Shown: positions 61,184 through 64,000 of the stretch, one piece after another | Numbering within the stretch: position 1 is the first letter of the stretch | Layout of the letters: the number at the start of each line of letters is the position of its first letter | Assembly (NCBI RefSeq): GCF_004153605.1 | Contig: NZ_SDSI01000005.1 | Location: 39,812 to 103,811, forward strand | From: Qipengyuania_B thermophila | GTDB taxonomy: Bacteria > Pseudomonadota > Alphaproteobacteria > Sphingomonadales > Sphingomonadaceae | DNA length: 64,000 nucleotides | Direction of reading: 5' to 3' | The notes under the pieces: generated by a model | Seen by the model: the letters and a program-made list of their open reading frames with translations, nothing else | What the model was told of the DNA's origin: nothing | Database searches by the model: none | Program-made: the position numbers and the translations under genes

Positions 61184-62061
61184 GGACACGGTTCGAGCAC
61201 GTCCTGGCAATCGACTGGTCCGGTGCCGCCGGCGAGCGGCAGCGCGGCATCGCCCTGGCGTTGGCGAGCCGTGCGGGCGGACCGCCCACGCTGATCCGCC
61301 GTGACCGGCCTTGGTCGCGGGAAGAGGTGCTGCATTACCTGCGCGACGAGCTGCCGCCGGACACGCTCGTCGGGATCGACATGGGCCTCGCCTTGCCGTT
61401 CGTCGACTGCGGCGCCTATTTTCCGGGCCTGCTCGACAGCCCCCCCGATGCGCGCAGCCTGTGGGCGCTCATCGACGTCATCGCCTTCGACGAACCGCAT
61501 CTGGGCGTGTCGGCCTTTGTCGATCATGACGAGCACGCGCCGTTCTTCCGGCGTCCCGGTGAGGAGGGTGCGCTGTTCCGCTGCGACATGGCGGAGCACG
61601 GGCGCGGACGTTTCCGCGTCACCGAACAGGCGCAGGAGGCGATGGGGTGCCGGCCGACCTCGAACTTCAATCTCGTCGGCGCGGCGCAGGTCGGCAAGGC
61701 GAGCCTCGCGGGAATGCGCCTGCTGCACCGGCTGGGCGACGCGCTGCCGGTGTGGCCTGTCGATCCGCTGCCGCCGGCGGGGTCGATGCTGATCGAGATC
61801 TACACGGCCATCGCCGCGCTGGCGGCGGGGTGCCGCGCCGGGCGGACCAAGCTGCGGTCGGTGGAGGCGCTCAACGCGGCGCTCGGCGCGCTCGGCTCGC
61901 CCCCCGTGGACGGGTCGGGCCCGCTCGACGACCACGCCGCGGACGCCCTGCTCGCCGCTGCCTGGCTGCGCGACGCGGCTGGCCGGGAGGAGCTGTGGCA
62001 ACCTCCCGCCCTCACGCCGCAGGTCGCCCGCACCGAAGGGTGGACTTTCGGCGCGATCTGA
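61180..62061 (+). CDS. Predicted RNase H-fold protein coupled to rarA
   Basis: 293 residues of a family I do not know by function. Three acidic positions fit an RNase H-like site as in DUF429/COG2410: D12 in LAIDWSG, D67 in LVGIDMG, and D250/D251/D255 in LDDHAADALLAA. No signal or membrane segment. Start overlaps the rarA stop, so the two are made together, suggesting a DNA or RNA role at replication forks (inference). Confidence 0.7.
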   Translation: MRTRFEHVLAIDWSGAAGERQRGIALALASRAGGPPTLIRRDRPWSREEVLHYLRDELPPDTLVGIDMGLALPFVDCGAYFPGLLDSPPDARSLWALIDVIAFDEPHLGVSAFVDHDEHAPFFRRPGEEGALFRCDMAEHGRGRFRVTEQAQEAMGCRPTSNFNLVGAAQVGKASLAGMRLLHRLGDALPVWPVDPLPPAGSMLIEIYTAIAALAAGCRAGRTKLRSVEALNAALGALGSPPVDGSGPLDDHAADALLAAAWLRDAAGREELWQPPALTPQVARTEGWTFGAI

Positions 62062-62081
62062 CGCAATCCCGCCCCACGCGC

Positions 62082-62157
<76 letters not shown>

Positions 62158-62164
62158 GACTCGT

Positions 62165-63007
62165 TCACGGCGTGGCGAGGCGGCGCTCGATGGCGCGTGA
62201 CAGGCGCTCCAGCCGTGCCGCGTTGTAGCCGAGATCGGAGACGCCGACCCTGCTGGCGGAGCGCAGGTCGATGCGGCCGTCGCGGACCCGCACCACCACG
62301 TCGTCGCGGAAGCCGAAGGCCAGCGTCCGGGCCACTCCTTCCACGATGCCGGCGTCGGGATCGCGGCGGATGTCACGCAGGCCGATGTCCGCCATGGCGG
62401 CGACGATGGCGTCATACACCTGCGCCGGGTCGCGACCGCCGGTCGGGATCGGCTGAAGCCGTCCGTAATGCTGCCCGATGAGGTCGGCGTGGGTCTGGAT
62501 CGCCTGCGCGCCTTCGACCCGACCCTGCCATGCCGGCAGCTGCCCCAGCGGGACGTTGTAGGGCGACAGGGGGTTGGCGCCCGCCGCGTCGCGCAACGCC
62601 ATGGTCGAGGCGCTGAACTGCGGCGGGTCGACCACGTCGGTGGCGACGTCGTGGATCGGCGGCACCCGGGCGGCCGTCGCCCGCAGCTGCAGCAGGCTGG
62701 CCCCGATGATCACCGGAATGGCGAGGGCAAGGGCCGCCTTCCACCACGGGCCGCGCGGCCGGCTGCGCAGGCTGAGCGCCAGCGCGAGCGCGGCGACAAG
62801 GACCGCCAGGCCGAGCAGCAGCGGCCCGGCCGTCATCACCATGAACCCCAGTCCGGCGCGCCAGTCCAGCAGCCCGAAACGCGGCGCGAACGCGGCAATG
62901 GCGAACCATGCCAGCACGGCCAGCGAAAGCCACAAGGCATGCACCGGCAGGCGCACGGCGAGCCAACCGGGCGTTGCCGACCGGTGCGGCGAGTCTTCGT
63001 GGATCAT
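62165..63007 (-). CDS. DUF1499 membrane protein
   Basis: 280 residues. Three hydrophobic segments in the first 115 residues (about 25-45, 54-80, 92-106) precede a soluble DUF1499 domain (about 118-280) with the PPIHDVATDVVDPPQF signature. The C-terminal RIDLRSASRVGVSDLGYN block is typical. Function unknown; it lies downstream of queF on the same strand, 3 nt between them. Confidence 0.87.
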   Translation of the reverse strand: MIHEDSPHRSATPGWLAVRLPVHALWLSLAVLAWFAIAAFAPRFGLLDWRAGLGFMVMTAGPLLLGLAVLVAALALALSLRSRPRGPWWKAALALAIPVIIGASLLQLRATAARVPPIHDVATDVVDPPQFSASTMALRDAAGANPLSPYNVPLGQLPAWQGRVEGAQAIQTHADLIGQHYGRLQPIPTGGRDPAQVYDAIVAAMADIGLRDIRRDPDAGIVEGVARTLAFGFRDDVVVRVRDGRIDLRSASRVGVSDLGYNAARLERLSRAIERRLATP

Positions 63008-63010
63008 CCT

Positions 63011-63469
63011 CTACCCCCTTCCCCGATACGGCGCGACGCCCTGCTCCGGCAGCCACAGATCGGCTGGCGGCGCGCCGCTCTGCCAGAACACGTCGATGGG
63101 AATGCCGCCGCGCGGATACCAGTAACCCCCGATCCGCAGCCAGAGCGGCTGCATTTCCGAGAACAGGCGCTGGCCGATTCCGACGGTGCAGTCCTCGTGA
63201 AAGGCCTGGTGGTTGCGGAAGCTGCCGAGGAACAGCTTCAGCGACTTCGACTCGACGATCGTCGCGGCCGGCGCATAGTCGATCACCAGATGGGCGAAGT
63301 CGGGCTGCGCCGTCACCGGGCAAAGGGACGTGAACTCCGGCGCGGCGAACCGGACGAGATACAGCACGCCGGGGCGGGGATTGGCCACGTAGTCGAGCTG
63401 CGCCTCCGCCGGCGAGGCGGGCAGCGCGGTCGACTGACCGAGAAACTTTGGCGCGGAAACATCGCTCAT
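63011..63469 (-). CDS. queF: NADPH-dependent preQ0 reductase QueF (YkvM type)
   Basis: Reduces 7-cyano-7-deazaguanine to preQ1 in queuosine synthesis. 152 residues, unimodular type: C50 in FTSLCPVTAQPD is the nucleophile, D57 the proton donor, E73 in ESKSLKLFLGSFRNH binds substrate. ATG 63469 (MSDVSAPKFLGQ); an earlier ATG at 63505 adds an unconserved arginine-rich stretch. Confidence 0.95.
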   Translation of the reverse strand: MSDVSAPKFLGQSTALPASPAEAQLDYVANPRPGVLYLVRFAAPEFTSLCPVTAQPDFAHLVIDYAPAATIVESKSLKLFLGSFRNHQAFHEDCTVGIGQRLFSEMQPLWLRIGGYWYPRGGIPIDVFWQSGAPPADLWLPEQGVAPYRGRG

Positions 63470-63607
63470 CGTCACGCATGTGCCGCGTTCCCGCCGACCT
63501 CGCAAGCGGAGCTTGGCGCCTCCCGCTTCAGCCTGTATTCAAGCGCGGCGGCGCTTCACCTTCGCCCGGCTCCGGCTGCGTCGCCGTTCCACTCCGTTTG
63601 GTTTCCC

Positions 63608-64000
63608 ATGCGCGTCATTTCCTTCGCCCTCGCCGCTCTTCTCCTTGCCGTCCCCGCCGGCGTCCCGGCGGCGGCGCAGGACGCGCCCGCGCTGCGCGAT
63701 TTCAGCCTTCAGCCGGGAGGACGGCCCTCGCCCACGCCGAGGGTGCAGGGCCCGGTCGACCCGGATGCGCCTCTCCCCACGACGCCCCGCCCCGTTCTCA
63801 CCGCCACGCCGCGCCCGGCCATCCGCATTCCCGAACCCGCTTCTGTCGCGACGTCGGCTGCGCCGGAGGCGGCAAGTTCTGCTCCCGCGCGGCCCTCGCG
63901 CATGGTGACCGAGCGCGAAGCGCCCGAGGCCCGGCCGGGCGGCGCCTCGCCCGTGCCGGCGCCGGCTGCCGTGAGCACCGCCGCGGCGCCGCCGCTTACC
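63608..64000 (+). CDS. Secreted proline-rich hypothetical protein (partial, C-terminus off the edge)
   Basis: At least 131 residues, frame still open at the edge. A signal peptide ending GVPAAAQDA (about residue 24) is followed by ALRDFSLQPGGR and a long low-complexity region rich in Pro, Ala, Thr and Arg. No catalytic motif yet seen. Such N-termini in sphingomonads can precede a C-terminal membrane segment, which cannot be checked here. Divergent from queF. Confidence 0.7.
   Translation, partial: MRVISFALAALLLAVPAGVPAAAQDAPALRDFSLQPGGRPSPTPRVQGPVDPDAPLPTTPRPVLTATPRPAIRIPEPASVATSAAPEAASSAPARPSRMVTEREAPEARPGGASPVPAPAAVSTAAAPPLT

Overview
The window is a 64 kb stretch of GC-rich (about 70%), densely packed chromosomal DNA from an alphaproteobacterium, most probably a member of the Sphingomonadales. 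The main pointers are the linked set pckA / chvI-chvG / short hprK / rapZ / EIIA / HPr, a CcrM-type GANTC methyltransferase, a MucR/Ros regulator, the argH / small lipoprotein / lysA order, and several small sphingomonad-type hypothetical proteins. The lineage is inferred from gene content and order, not from a phylogeny. No prophage, insertion sequence, CRISPR array, integron or secondary-metabolite cluster is visible, and there is no gene-free stretch over 300 bases. The region is core genome; the points of interest lie in regulation, unusual starts and gene pairings.

Layout. 0-6 kb (minus): egtB (cut by the left edge), class II DAHP synthase, a secreted M16 peptidase. 6-10 kb (plus): NifU/Nfu scaffold, malonic semialdehyde reductase, tsaB-rimI, a MucR regulator, a Fur/Mur regulator, an acylglycerophosphate acyltransferase. 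10-16.5 kb (minus): LysR regulator, CorC-type CBS protein, ybeY, folP, ccrM, an SDR, rnhB. 16.5-22 kb (plus): PQQ-type sugar dehydrogenase lipoprotein, GNAT enzyme, DUF1285-NUDIX-CCA transferase, two secreted hypothetical proteins. 22-28 kb: parC (minus), a DJ-1/PfpI protein (plus), an overlapping ferredoxin plus two cysteine desulfurases (minus), and a divergent hydrolase. 28-33 kb: small hypothetical genes, a DUF885 lipoprotein, a secreted HExxH metallopeptidase with TPR-like repeats, a YidB-type protein.

33-40.5 kb holds ATP-dependent PEP carboxykinase (minus), divergent from a tightly coupled chain: chvI, chvG, hprK, rapZ, EIIA, HPr, then an RNA methyltransferase. This links an envelope-sensing two-component system with the nitrogen/carbon PTS phosphorelay. 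40.5-47 kb: rmuC, def, recR (minus), fmt-truA-MDR oxidoreductase (plus), asparaginase (minus). 47-51 kb: tRNA-Val, a TlpA lipoprotein head-to-head with argH, an LptM-like lipoprotein, lysA. 51-58.5 kb (mostly minus): a winged-helix protein, purA, an aldo/keto reductase (plus), hisZ, serA, serC with a structured leader. 58.5-64 kb: a glycosyltransferase, rarA, an RNase H-fold protein, tRNA-Thr, a DUF1499 membrane protein, queF, and a secreted proline-rich protein cut by the right edge.

The best leads are: a 21-bp palindromic element found in the same orientation 35-49 nt upstream of both ybeY and purA; a cysteine desulfurase whose conserved N-terminus can be translated only from a CTG start; a two-hairpin leader before serC whose second hairpin hides the ribosome binding site; paired GANTC sites just upstream of ccrM; a MucR protein that has lost its zinc ligands; an RNase H-fold protein translationally coupled to rarA; and a 10-codon micro-ORF with an ideal ribosome binding site just upstream of rarA.
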